Below are positions 17,966 to 28,300 of a DNA stretch of 48,897 nt, piece by piece (the first letter of the stretch is position 1; every line of letters starts with the position of its first letter). The notes below the pieces were generated by a model that was given only the letters and a program-made list of their open reading frames with translations, was not told the DNA's origin and did not search any database. Origin of the DNA: Occallatibacter gabretensis (GTDB taxonomy: Bacteria; Acidobacteriota; Terriglobia; Terriglobales; Acidobacteriaceae). The stretch is taken from assembly GCF_001449115.1 (NCBI RefSeq), contig NZ_LAIJ01000007.1:336936-385832 (forward strand), in the 5' to 3' direction. The position numbers and the translations under genes are program-made.

Positions 17966-20347
17966 GTGAAACTAAACCGACGCGACTTCATGCTCGGTGC
18001 AATTGCCACTGGGGTGCTGAACCGGGTCTTCGCCGCGTCAGGAGCCGGAGAGACACCGATATGGTTTGCGCGCCCAGCTGATCGCTGGCTGCAGGCACTC
18101 CCGGTGGGAAATGGCAGGCTCGGAGCCATGGTATTTGGAGGAGCGGCTCAAGAGCGGTTGCATCTGACAGAGAGTACCTTATGGTCAGGCGCGCCCACTC
18201 TTCATAACGCAAATCCTGATGCGCACGAATCTATACCCGCCATCCGTAACCTCTTCTTTGCCGGACGCTACATGGAAGCGGAAGAATTGTGTCGCAAAAA
18301 CCTGCTCGGCCGAGGAAGTCAATTCGGAACCGCGCTGCCGATGTCGTTTTTGGACATTGACATGACTCTACCCGCAGAGGTCTCCAGATACCGGCGTTCT
18401 CTCGATTTAGATAAAGCAATTGCTCATGTCGAATTCGCGACGGGCGACATACTCTTCCATCGTGAAGTCTTTGCATCACACCCAGCGGGACTCATCGCCG
18501 TTCGAATGACGGCAAGCAAGCCGGGCAGTATTTTCTGCAACATCTCATTTGGAGAACCACATCTGGCGGGAAAAGTTATAGCAGGAGCCGACACGCTGAC
18601 TCTCAATGGACATTCCTGGGAGAACTTGCATAGCGATGGGCAGCACGGAACGCAATTTCAGTGCCAGGTTCGAGTTGTCCCTGAGTCTGGAGAGATTCAC
18701 AGCGCCAATGAAAAAATCTCGGTTCATGCTGCCAATGCCGTAACTCTGTTGATCGCAATAGCAAGCGATTTTCTAGGCGGAAATCCAGGGGAAGAATGCT
18801 CCAGGTCCCTTACCGCTGCTCACACGCGGTCGTACCAATCACTACGCGAAGCTCACATTGCCGACTATAGCGCTCTGTATCATCGCGTCTCGATTGATCT
18901 GGGCCATGAACGAGATCTCTCGAATCTACCAATCGACGAACGCAGAAAGCGGCTAGTGGCAGAAGAGGATGATCCCGAGTTATGTGCACTGTTTTTTCAA
19001 TACGGCCGCTATTTGACGATCGCAGGATCGCGAGAAGATTCGCCTCTGCCACTCGCATTGCAAGGCATTTGGAATGATGGTCTCGCCGCAGCTATGGGAT
19101 GGACCGATGATTTTCATCTGGACATCAACACACAGCAGAACTACTGGCTATCTGAAGTTGGCAATCTGAGTGAAAGCCATGCACCGCTTGCAAAACTGGT
19201 GGAGGGCCTGCACGTCAGCGGAGCCCAGACGGCACGTGAAATGTATGGAGTGGACGGCTGGGTAGCTCATGTTGTGACAAATGCCTGGGGTTATTCCGCA
19301 CCGGGATGGGGCCTCGGCTGGGGAATGTTTGTGACGGGTGGTACCTGGATTGCCCTGCAACTTTGGGAACACTATCGCTTCACTGAAGATCAAGCCTTCC
19401 TTCGCGAGAGGGCTTATCCGGTGCTGCGCGATGCGGCGAGGTTCTTCCTCGCATACATGGTCGAGCATCCAACTAAGAAGTGGCTTGTTACCGGACCGTC
19501 CAACTCTCCTGAAAACTGGTTCATCGCGCCTGATACGGGAAAACCATGTTCGGACTCGATGGGGCCGACCTGCGATCGTGTCTTAGTTTATGCCCTGTTC
19601 TCGGCCTGCACTCAGGCATCAGAATTGCTCGGCATCGATGGGAAATTTCGTGACCAGATTGTGAGCGCTCGTGATCGACTGCCTCCTCTACAGATTGGCA
19701 AGCACGGCCAACTGCAGGAATGGCTTGAAGACTTCGATGAGGCCGAACCCAATCATCGGCACACTTCTCATCTCATCGCGCTCTACCCTGAAGATCAGAT
19801 AACCCCGGACCGAACCCCGGCTCTGGCAGCCGCTGCTCGTGTCACCATCGAAAGGCGCATTCAACAGCCAAACTGGGAGGATACCGAATGGACCCGTGCA
19901 AACCTCGTGAATTACTACGCACGGCTCTTCGATGCGGAGGCAGCGCATCGCCATCTACGTGGCCTTATTGCTCATGCCACTGATGATTCCCTACTGACGT
20001 ATTCCCGGGGCGGAGTCGCGGGCGCAGAAAGCAACATCTTCGCGATCGACGGCAATATGGCAGGAGCGGCAGGTATTGCGGAAATGCTGCTGCAGTCGCA
20101 CAATGGTGTGATTCATCTGCTCCCCTCGCTGCCATCAGCGTGGTCTAGCGGTTTCATACGGGGACTGCGTGCGCGCGGGGGTATCACAGTTTCGATCTTC
20201 TGGCAGGACAATAAATTATCTTCTGCGGTGATGAAAGCCGACCGCAAGGCTGATATCACGATCCGATATCGAGACCATAAGAAGATGATCCATTTGGATG
20301 CACGAGCGGAATACCGAATTTCTGCCGCTGTGTTTCGAGGCAACTAA
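17966..20347 (+). CDS. Exported GH95 hydrolase (alpha-L-fucosidase or alpha-L-galactosidase)
   Basis: A 793-residue GH95 enzyme. The N-terminus NRRDFMLGAIATGV is a Tat signal. Family landmarks are LQALPVGNGRLGAMVFGG and ESTLWSGAP at 43-76, FHLDINTQQNYW at about 383-394, LQEWLEDFDEAEPNHRHTSH at about 580 (catalytic acid Glu) and FAIDGNMAGAAGIAEMLLQS near 695. GH95 inverting enzymes release alpha-1,2-L-fucose or alpha-1,2-L-galactose from xyloglucan, glycans or pectin. In known members the DINTQQNYW segment normally reads NxNTxxNYW; here the first Asn of the activating pair is Asp386, and Asn388 is kept. This could alter base activation or specificity. The GTG start at 17966 has AAAGGATG 6-7 bases upstream. 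Confidence 0.9.
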   Translation: MKLNRRDFMLGAIATGVLNRVFAASGAGETPIWFARPADRWLQALPVGNGRLGAMVFGGAAQERLHLTESTLWSGAPTLHNANPDAHESIPAIRNLFFAGRYMEAEELCRKNLLGRGSQFGTALPMSFLDIDMTLPAEVSRYRRSLDLDKAIAHVEFATGDILFHREVFASHPAGLIAVRMTASKPGSIFCNISFGEPHLAGKVIAGADTLTLNGHSWENLHSDGQHGTQFQCQVRVVPESGEIHSANEKISVHAANAVTLLIAIASDFLGGNPGEECSRSLTAAHTRSYQSLREAHIADYSALYHRVSIDLGHERDLSNLPIDERRKRLVAEEDDPELCALFFQYGRYLTIAGSREDSPLPLALQGIWNDGLAAAMGWTDDFHLDINTQQNYWLSEVGNLSESHAPLAKLVEGLHVSGAQTAREMYGVDGWVAHVVTNAWGYSAPGWGLGWGMFVTGGTWIALQLWEHYRFTEDQAFLRERAYPVLRDAARFFLAYMVEHPTKKWLVTGPSNSPENWFIAPDTGKPCSDSMGPTCDRVLVYALFSACTQASELLGIDGKFRDQIVSARDRLPPLQIGKHGQLQEWLEDFDEAEPNHRHTSHLIALYPEDQITPDRTPALAAAARVTIERRIQQPNWEDTEWTRANLVNYYARLFDAEAAHRHLRGLIAHATDDSLLTYSRGGVAGAESNIFAIDGNMAGAAGIAEMLLQSHNGVIHLLPSLPSAWSSGFIRGLRARGGITVSIFWQDNKLSSAVMKADRKADITIRYRDHKKMIHLDARAEYRISAAVFRGN

Positions 20348-20407
20348 ACTTGCCAGGCAGAAATTAGCGAAATCGAAACTGATCAGTTTTCTACGGAGGT
20401 GAGTGCA

Positions 20408-21577
20408 GTGAATGGTGTTTCGGCAGATATGAACCTGCGCAACGCAGCACTTCAGCGCTCAATCAGCCGGCGTAGATTTCTTTGGGATGTGGCTCGAACT
20501 ACTGCCGGCGCAAGCGTCTGCAGTTTCAAGGCTCTCGGACAGACATTGCGCGCACCTTCACCGGCGAAGAAGCTCATCGTTGTTACGTTTGGAGGAGGCG
20601 CAAGAGACGAAGAAACATTTGCACCGGAAGGGCAAAGATTCATTCCAAGGATGCTTGGAGAGCTCATCCCCTGTGCCACGTTTTTCACTCAGGTTGTAAA
20701 TCGCGGAATCCTGGGGCACTACGTTGCGAATGCAACTCTTGCAACCGGATGCTACGAAAGTTTCGACAACTTTGCACCCACCTCGCCGCGGAATCCCACT
20801 TTGTTCGAATACTATCGTCGAGATAGCGCACACCGAGCTGAGGATGTGTGGGTCATCGCTCCGAGTAACGGATTCGATCGGATCGGTGCGAGCAACCATC
20901 CAGGCTATGGAACTTCGTTCGGAGCGACGATGGTCCTGCCAAAACAGTTGTTGGGGCGCTTCGCCACTGGATCCTCTGAATCATTCGATCACTTGCTACG
21001 AGATAGCTATGAAGACACATCCCGAGTTTCGGCCTCGGACAATCATGCTACTAGTCTGCAGTTGCTTGCAGATCAGCTGAAGTTGCCGGTTAGCCAATTT
21101 CTCGCATATGCATCGAGCATCTCCAGTCCCGATGAACTATCTCTATATATCGCACAGCATTTGATGCAACACCTCGCCCCAAACCTGCTATGGATTACTC
21201 TCCACGATATCGATGTTGCGCACGCCGGGGCATATTCACTTTATACCGATGCAATCTTGCGAACAGACCGGATATGCGCTGAGCTCTGGAAGTCAATTCA
21301 ACTTAATCCGGAGTACAAGAATAAGACAAACATGTTTGTTATGCCCGATTTTGGCCGCGACGGGGACTTCGAGCCAGGCGGGAACGGTTTTCAGCATCAT
21401 CGTACTGGTGATCCGCTCTCGCGTACGACGTGGATGCTCGCTTTAGGCCCGGAAATACACGAAAACATTTCGGTGGATCGCATGGTTGAATCGATCGACC
21501 TTGTTCCGACGCTTGCAGCGATCCTTGGCTGTAACGCTTCTTTTGCTGCAGGAAAGCCTCTGGCCGAGGTACTTTAG
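20408..21577 (+). CDS. Tat-exported alkaline-phosphatase-superfamily protein
   Basis: About 389 residues. The N-terminus SISRRRFLWDVARTTAGASV is a Tat signal. KKLIVVTFGGGARDEETF opens the alkaline-phosphatase fold. ATLATGCYESFDN could hold the nucleophile, LHDIDVAHAGAYSLY and MPDFGRDGD hold metal-ligand-like Asp/His, and a late His-rich stretch (GNGFQHHRTGDP) precedes VESIDLVPTLAAILG, typical of sulfatase/phosphodiesterase ends. A DUF1501-like or sulfatase-like hydrolase is therefore likely, acting outside the cytoplasm; substrate unknown. GTG 20408 is chosen because GGAGG at 20395-20399 would overlap GTG 20399 but is well spaced from 20408. It follows GH95 and leads into the next gene with 2 bp between, so they are probably one operon. 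Confidence 0.72.
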   Translation: MNGVSADMNLRNAALQRSISRRRFLWDVARTTAGASVCSFKALGQTLRAPSPAKKLIVVTFGGGARDEETFAPEGQRFIPRMLGELIPCATFFTQVVNRGILGHYVANATLATGCYESFDNFAPTSPRNPTLFEYYRRDSAHRAEDVWVIAPSNGFDRIGASNHPGYGTSFGATMVLPKQLLGRFATGSSESFDHLLRDSYEDTSRVSASDNHATSLQLLADQLKLPVSQFLAYASSISSPDELSLYIAQHLMQHLAPNLLWITLHDIDVAHAGAYSLYTDAILRTDRICAELWKSIQLNPEYKNKTNMFVMPDFGRDGDFEPGGNGFQHHRTGDPLSRTTWMLALGPEIHENISVDRMVESIDLVPTLAAILGCNASFAAGKPLAEVL

Positions 21578-21579
21578 CA

Positions 21580-22800
21580 ATGAGTCACAGTCTCAGCACT
21601 ACAGATTTTTCATCATACCCACCACTCGCACGACGATTTGCCTCAGACCATATCGCCTCTCTGCGATCGTTGCCGACAGTCTTTTGTGCCCTCCTTCTCA
21701 AGGAGATTAGTAAATATGACTGGCAGTTCCCGGCAGAGCGCAACGACTTGGACCGGCAGCTCAAGTGGATCGAGAGCGCGGATTCGCAAGCAATCGATTC
21801 AGTACTCGCGCCATTTGCCGCTCTCAAGATATCCAAAGGCCTCATGGACATGCCGTGGGCCGAACAGCCTGGATTATTTATAGAGCGCCTCACAGCCGAA
21901 CTGTGGATTACCCATTCCATTGATGCCTTCTATGCTGCTGGAAAACAATATGGCGCCATTCTTCAGAAGATACGAAGTGAAAATGACAGTGCGAAGTCGC
22001 GCCTTTGTATCGTTTTTATTGGGTCGGGAAGCGAACGAGGCACAAAGCCATTATTTGAGAAACTCCAACCGAACGGGACTTATTTCTCGCGTGTCGATTT
22101 GTCTCAGGGAGTCGCAGACGCCATCGCCTGTATTCGTGATGAAGCCACCATTACTTCTTCTCCGTACCAGCACTGGTATGTTGATGGCGGCGTATCTGAC
22201 TTGCATCAGCACGTCGGAGAAAGAAAGGACCCGAATATTTGCTCGGTTTCGTATGCCGAACTAGATCCAGTACGCAAGCGGATCGTGCAAGCCATGAATG
22301 CGGTGCGGACAGTTTCCGGTAATGGGCCCGAGCAACTGCGCACAGTACTCGATCGGATGCGCCCTGATTATGGCAGCCAGGCTGGGAGCGAAGATCCAGT
22401 GATGCGAGAGTTCGTGTTGCGCCTATTCGCAGAAGGGTCGGGAACACAAATCTTCAGCACAACATTCGTACAATGGGTAGGCCGCGAAATTCTTCGGCGG
22501 GCTCGTCCTCAATCCCTCTTTCTAAGATTCCGCCTCAGGCGAACTGAGCGGTCGATGGATGAGTTGCTCACAGAGCATACCGCTTTGGGTGTTGATCCAC
22601 AGGGCTCTTTGGTCGACGCCGACATGGGAGCCTACTACACGTGGATTAACCTGCAACGGCTCCCAGGATTTGAAAAATCGCGCTTTGTCGTTTGTTTTGA
22701 GAACGGCCACGAAGCCTTAGCCATAGGGCCCGGGGTTCCGAAAGCGACAAAATCGAACTCCGACTGTACCTTGAAAAACATTCTGACATGGGCCACATAA
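21580..22800 (+). CDS. Conserved-looking protein of unknown function
   Basis: A 406-residue protein I do not recognise. It has no signal peptide or membrane segment. Mixed alpha/beta composition with motifs such as CIVFIGSGSERGTKPLF, SSPYQHWYVDGGVSDLHQH and SLVDADMGAYYTWINL gives no family call. Its ATG lies 2 bp after the stop of the Tat phosphatase-fold gene, so the two are almost certainly co-expressed. The product of the pair may modify or handle a group (sulfate or phosphate) removed by that enzyme, but this is only inference. The reading frame is uninterrupted and looks coding throughout. Confidence 0.75.
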   Translation: MSHSLSTTDFSSYPPLARRFASDHIASLRSLPTVFCALLLKEISKYDWQFPAERNDLDRQLKWIESADSQAIDSVLAPFAALKISKGLMDMPWAEQPGLFIERLTAELWITHSIDAFYAAGKQYGAILQKIRSENDSAKSRLCIVFIGSGSERGTKPLFEKLQPNGTYFSRVDLSQGVADAIACIRDEATITSSPYQHWYVDGGVSDLHQHVGERKDPNICSVSYAELDPVRKRIVQAMNAVRTVSGNGPEQLRTVLDRMRPDYGSQAGSEDPVMREFVLRLFAEGSGTQIFSTTFVQWVGREILRRARPQSLFLRFRLRRTERSMDELLTEHTALGVDPQGSLVDADMGAYYTWINLQRLPGFEKSRFVVCFENGHEALAIGPGVPKATKSNSDCTLKNILTWAT

Positions 22801-22948
22801 ACTAGCTCTTAAACTCGTCGAACTCTTTCTGGACAATTTTCGTACGTTGACGCGTCGTTCGCTTCGACGAGCCGTTCGTGAAATGAATAGGAGCCTGTCG
22901 TGGGAGTCAGGGACTTCCACATCCGGAATTCGTGCCGTCAAAGTTAGG

Positions 22949-23887
22949 TTACAGGCTGCGCATCTTTCTCACTCGGAAAGCAATTTCCCAGTCGTAGGTC
23001 TGACCAGGCTTGAGGGAAATGGATGTATGCGTTCTTTGCGCATCTGCAAGTGTGTTACACGGCGAAGTGGTTGGTTCAAGTGCGACAGCATATTGTTGAG
23101 GCTCTCCACCATCGCTCGGCCATCCCCCGTAACAGAGCCACACCCCTAAATAAGGAAGCCGTTTGCTGTCAAATGAAATCTCTAGCATCTGGGCAGAGCT
23201 TTCTCGATAGATACCGCAGAAACCTTTGTCAATCCGCTTGGAGTAGAACATCTCTGCGGTTCCAGCTTGCGGTCCAAGTGTTACGTCTAATTGAGCACCC
23301 AACTCCGTCGTCGGCCAGGATAGGACGGATCCACGTTGCCCAAGACGATCTCCTTTGGAGTATTCGAGCGTCAGTTCTCGAATTTCGTCCGCCAAGATGA
23401 CTCGGTCCCCAGCAGAAACGGCGAAGAGGGGATGGCAGGCATAAAGAAACGACTGAGGAGTCAAACCAGAGTTCTCTACTCTATACGCGACCCGGAGAGT
23501 GTCGTGCTCAAGACTGAGGTTTTTGCTGAAATTTAGCTTCCGGCTAAATCCAACTGCATGCAGACTGGCGGTCGTCGGCGACGAGCTGTCTAACTCCCAA
23601 GGTAATTGCCAAAAGTCACCATGGTCGGGCGCCGGGCCACCCTCCGTATCCGGACTGGACGGACCAACAGTCGGTAGGCATTCTTCAATCCCAGCACACG
23701 GACCATCTTGAAAACGAGTCGCAAGTCCGGCCCTCGGATACTGGCCGGATCGCCGTGTTTGCGTGAGGAATTCCATTCCTGAATGCAAACTCATGATTGA
23801 GGATATGCGGCCGCCCTCAGCTGGCAAAACCTCAACCGACAATTCATAATTTTTCAGAAAGCAAACTTTCGTATCGACCATATGCAT
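22949..23887 (-). CDS. Aldose 1-epimerase-like (galactose mutarotase superfamily) protein
   Basis: A 312-residue protein with the galactose-mutarotase-like beta-sandwich. Visible stretches are YELSVEVLPAEGGRISSIM at the N-terminus, CLPTVGPSSPDTEGGPAPDHGDFWQLPWE at 90-115 with an HGxxW-like signature, LYACHPLFAVSAGDRV at about 178 with a possible catalytic His, and YAVALEPTTSPCNTL at about 270 with the Glu typical of the base. It would interconvert anomers of galactose or a related sugar in the cytoplasm. Start ATG 23887 or 23881; no ribosome binding site separates them. It follows the truncated LacI gene on the same strand, which may once have controlled it. Confidence 0.8.
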   Translation of the reverse strand: MHMVDTKVCFLKNYELSVEVLPAEGGRISSIMSLHSGMEFLTQTRRSGQYPRAGLATRFQDGPCAGIEECLPTVGPSSPDTEGGPAPDHGDFWQLPWELDSSSPTTASLHAVGFSRKLNFSKNLSLEHDTLRVAYRVENSGLTPQSFLYACHPLFAVSAGDRVILADEIRELTLEYSKGDRLGQRGSVLSWPTTELGAQLDVTLGPQAGTAEMFYSKRIDKGFCGIYRESSAQMLEISFDSKRLPYLGVWLCYGGWPSDGGEPQQYAVALEPTTSPCNTLADAQRTHTSISLKPGQTYDWEIAFRVRKMRSL

Positions 23888-23972
23888 GAACTGAATGCCT
23901 CACCGTTTGGGTTAATTGAGCCCAATTTAGGAACCAAGCCGCCTCATTCTCAAGACCGAAAAGAGGATCCGC

Positions 23973-24212
23973 TTAACTTACGGCCGAGCCTCTGAGTCTT
24001 TCGGCGAAAAGCGGGAGACTACTGCGTAGAATGATATGCGGCGCAAAGCGGTGAGATCTGACCGGTTTTTCCTTATCGGTGAGGTGGGCGATGAGAGTTT
24101 CGAATGCCGTCTTCCCCTGAGCCTCGGGACGCTGGTAAAGGGTAACCAAAACTTTTCCCGACTCCACAAGCGCTGCCAGTTCGGGAAAAATAGGCGTCTG
24201 AGCCTGACCCAG
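23973..24212 (-). pseudogene. 3' remnant of a LacI-family regulator
   Basis: The translated frame carries FPELAALVESGKVLVTLYQR and ends LPLFAERLRGSAVS. Over about 70 residues it matches the C-terminus of the LacI protein at 10809-11909 at roughly three quarters identity by eye. No HTH or sensor N-terminus is found upstream; the similarity fades at about 24212, and traces (RDQGL) appear in another frame, so frameshifts are likely. It reads toward the mutarotase gene. A duplicated regulator that has decayed is the simplest view. Confidence 0.8.
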
Positions 24213-25324
24213 AACTGTCGTCTGTTGCCGTTGAATCTCAGTCCTTGGTCGCGCTACGGGAAATGCACTACATGATCGCGAATCGTCAGCAGAACCGTAC
24301 TGTAGGGAATCCCAATTACCTTTGGATTCAAAAGGGTGCGGCTGCAAAGAGAGTGTTCGGGAAGCTGATTTTCCCTGCTTGCCTGAATTGCTCAAAAGTG
24401 GGACTTGGAACACCACTAACTCATTCACTTTTCAGTGTGTTAGGTTCTAATAATTTCCAAGAATGAACTGGTAGCGCTAACGGCTACCGAATTTCCGTCC
24501 GGCCCCTCTGTTTCTACATGGTTTACAACTTGCCACATCCGATGGTTCCCCACCCGGTTCCCCAAGTGCAACGGGTTCGAAGGTTCCGCTGGTCCGAAGC
24601 AGTCCCTGGGAGTCCAGAAACTCACTTCGAATCCTCGCGATTCTCCTTCAGTTCCCTGCCCCTGCCTGCGGAACCCAGGAAGGCAGCAGCCAAACTGCCC
24701 CGATGTGGCGCTTCCATCGTAGGAATCGAAGCGACCGCATTCATGGAACTATGTTACGCCATACTCCAAGCCATGCGCATCCACAATTCTCAGAAGACGC
24801 ACGAGTAGGGTTTCCTAACGTCGGAGAGGGGGCTCCGTAGGCAGTGACCGATACGACCGTGAGAGGGACCTTCTCACTAAAGTCATCCAACTCGCGCAGG
24901 CATCTCTTTCGGCCGATGCCTTGTACAACATGTCGGCTCAAAAAGGGAGTACCAAAGAATTTTCGGCCTTAGGCTCTTACTGCGGGTCCGACATAATAGA
25001 GGATCCTTCGGTTAAGAGCAGCCGAACTTCTCGTATGACTTGCTATTATGCATTGGGATAAATTGTTTTATCTATTACTTGTAATGCTCGTCAATACACC
25101 TCTGCAATGATCAAGTGATGCGAATTTAGGCTGATTTTGAGATGGATACGGTACAAAATTCACCACACTCTTGGCGGCTGCACCTCCGCTATTCCATAAA
25201 GCGATATTTTGGACTTCTATCATAGTATTTGTCTGCGGTATCAACCATGTCATGGGCGAATGGCAGGGAAATCTGATCTTATATGCCCTGAGACCAGCAT
25301 GTTCGCTGACCCCAGGGCTGGTGG
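24213..25324. other. 1.1-kb gap without recognisable gene
   Basis: All frames are short and none carries a motif I recognise. The left part may be the eroded 5' portion of the LacI pseudogene. A GTTCGAA-like stretch near 24633 does not fold into a tRNA. The region is AT-richer toward 25000-25250. It most likely is degraded sequence. Confidence 0.5.
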
Positions 25325-28300
25325 TTACCGGTTAGGTTGCATTTGCCAATCAGGCTCGTCATGCTTCGTGAGCGTAATTGCAAGCACAACCACGAACCGG
25401 TTGTTTGGCAGTTCAATCGACGCCACTTCCTTACGTCCATCCAACGACAAAATGTACTGGTACAGGTTGAAAGTGCGATCATCCTGCGAGCCATCGAAGT
25501 TATCGCGATACGGCATCGCAAAAACCTCTGACTCGTTCGGGAACTCCTGCGGCGTGAACCAGTCGCTGAAGCTTTGCGTCAACGTCTGTTTGGAGCCATC
25601 CTTGTACTTGAGTACAATCTGCTGATCTGTCTGCGCTCCCTGCAAGCCCGTTCCCAGTATCCGAATCTGGTCATAGCGGCCTTCAGGCAGTGAGATCGGC
25701 ATGCCGATTCCATAAACAATGTTGGGCTGGTTAGCCGCCGCTATGTCGTACTCCGTGCCGTTCACAATCACGCTACGCGTTCCGGTCTGGTCTCCCAGCA
25801 GATTCGCGGAGTAAGCCTCACCGCCGGTATCGATACCCGCGCTTCCCGGGAACGTACTCCCATCCGTATAAATGCCCGTAGCGTTATATGCGCTCGCAAG
25901 ATTCGCCGATGCTCCCATCGAGGGGCTCACAAGCGTGGCAGCCAGTACAAGAACATTTGAGTTATTCGGTAGCGCCAGGCTCTTCACTTCCTTTGTTTCA
26001 TCCAGAGGGAAGCTATAGCCGTACAGGTTAAATTGCCGGTCATCTTCCGTTCCGTTTTCAGTGTTGCGATGCGGCATCGCAACTGCTTCCGCTTCGCCAA
26101 GATTGCTCGACGGTGTGAACCAGTCACTGAAACCTTGCGTAAATTGTGCTGTCGTGCCGTCGGTATACGCCACCGTCAGTACCTGCCCGCTCTGGTTGCC
26201 GTTGACTCCTGACGCCAGTAACTGGAGTGTCTTGAAGCGGCCCGCAGGAAGCGCAATCCTCTGTCCCGCTCCCGCCACAGCATTTGCGGTATTAGGTTTG
26301 CCAAAGCGGAATTGAACGCCATTCAGAATGCGAGAAGGCGTCAGCAGGTTCGATGAATACGCAAAACCACCAAGCCCTCCCTGCGTGCTGAAGTTCGTGC
26401 CATCGCTATACGCCGCATTCACGTTAAACGCCGATGACAGATTGACGGGAACTCCTGCGCCACCCTCCCCAGTCGCCGCGCTCACCGCAAGAATCGCCGA
26501 TGAGAAGCTCTGCGTTATATCGCTCGATTGCGCCGTAATGGCAACAGCATTGTTCACACCCGTAAGCGCATCTCTATCCGCAGCCAGGACCAACGTAGCT
26601 GTGTCCGCCATTCGGCCCCGCAGTATCTCGGGCAACACGCCAGCGGGCACACCGCTTGTGAGAGAGAAATTGATCTTGCCCTTGAATCCATTTTCAGGAG
26701 ACGCCGTCGACGTCGCAGATACCCGATTGCTCTGGTTGAGATAAAGCATCGTTGGCGAAAGCGTCAGCCCGAAATCCGGCAGAGCGAGTGAAACATAGAC
26801 AGCCTGCGAGATTCCCTGGCTGGCCCCCGTCACTATGATCAACAGATTCCCCGCAGGCGTACTGCTTGTAGTCGTAACGTTCAGGGTCGCAGAACCGTTT
26901 GCAGTAATCGATGACTGATCAAGCGTTGCTGTCACCCCAGCCGGCGCACCAATCGTCGTCACCGTTAAGTTCACCGTCCCGGTAAAGCCATTCGTTGGGG
27001 TTGCCGTAATCGTCGTTTGTCCGCTCTCACCCGGCCTCAAAGGGATCGTCGCAGGAGAAGCTGACAGAGTAAAGTTCGGCGCGCTCGTTGATACTGGCCC
27101 GAGAGTATCCAGCATCGACTGTCCATTCGGAGTGCCCCACCCTGTCACCAGGTCGTATCCAGTAACGGCCGTGAATAGATCCGGGCTTCCGCTGTTGAAG
27201 TCATTGCCCATCGTAATGTCGTGGAACACGCTGTTGTAACTCGACGTTTGCCCAAGGCTATAAACCATCGTATTCAGAAAGCCAATCGAAGTGCCATTTG
27301 CTTGCTCGTTCGCTAGCGATAGAAAACCTGCCCACCGCGGCGCTGAAAGGCTTGTTCCGCCAATGCCGGTGTAGCATCCCCCGTTCGCGCAGTAATAGTT
27401 ATCGGTATTTGCTTCCATCGAAACATCGGGAATATTGCGATAGCTTGTCGATCCCTGGTTCGTGGAGTTGATTGCCGCTGTCTGATAGCTCGGAATCGGC
27501 GATTGCGTATTCCAACCTCCGCCACTACCAACCCAGCCTGACTCGGATGACCATGCGCCGCCCGGTCCTGTCGTAGTCAAGTCCGTGCCTCCCACCGCTG
27601 TAATGTTCGAACTGTTGCCCGGATATCCAACTCCGCCAACATTCGCGCCGCTATCACCGGAGGAAACAAAGACATTCTGTCCCTGCGCTTGCAACTCCAG
27701 AAATACCTGCTCATAACCTGGTTCTGTCGCAGGTGTTCCGCTCCATCCAAAGGAGAGGCTGATTTGCTTTGCCACATCATCCTCCGCCGCTTGCGCAAAC
27801 GCAGTCTGCGCATCGGTATTGGGTCCGTTCGTCTCATACACAATCAGAGCCGAGAGATGCGGTGCCATCGATATGGCCTGCTCCATATCGATAACTTCTT
27901 CGCCGTCGTCGCAGCCGCCCGTTGTCGGCGTGCCGGAGCAGATGCCGTCCACGCCCAGCAGCACGTTATAAACCGGCACATTCAGCGGTTGATTGATCGT
28001 GTTGAAATAGTTTTGAACGTCGCTCAGATTGTATGGGCCAAGCTCAACAAGGCCCACGGCCTGTCCTGTGCCATCCAGGGGCACGCCGGGCGCATAAGCG
28101 GCGCGCATGTCACTACCCAGAAACTGCCCGCTAGGACCAGCTCCCGTCGTAAAGCTGCTTGCCACCTCATCGGCAGTCGCCTTCTTCAGCATTGGATGCG
28201 GCTGCTCGTAGGTGCTTAAGCCATGAATGTCCAGAATAGGTAGTCCCGCTTCCACCGTAGGCTCTGCATCCGGAGCAAAGAACATGCGGTTTTCTGTCGG

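Noticed and set aside
24600..24670. GTTCGAA-like segment as a tRNA
   Set aside because: No acceptor, D or anticodon stems can be formed around it.
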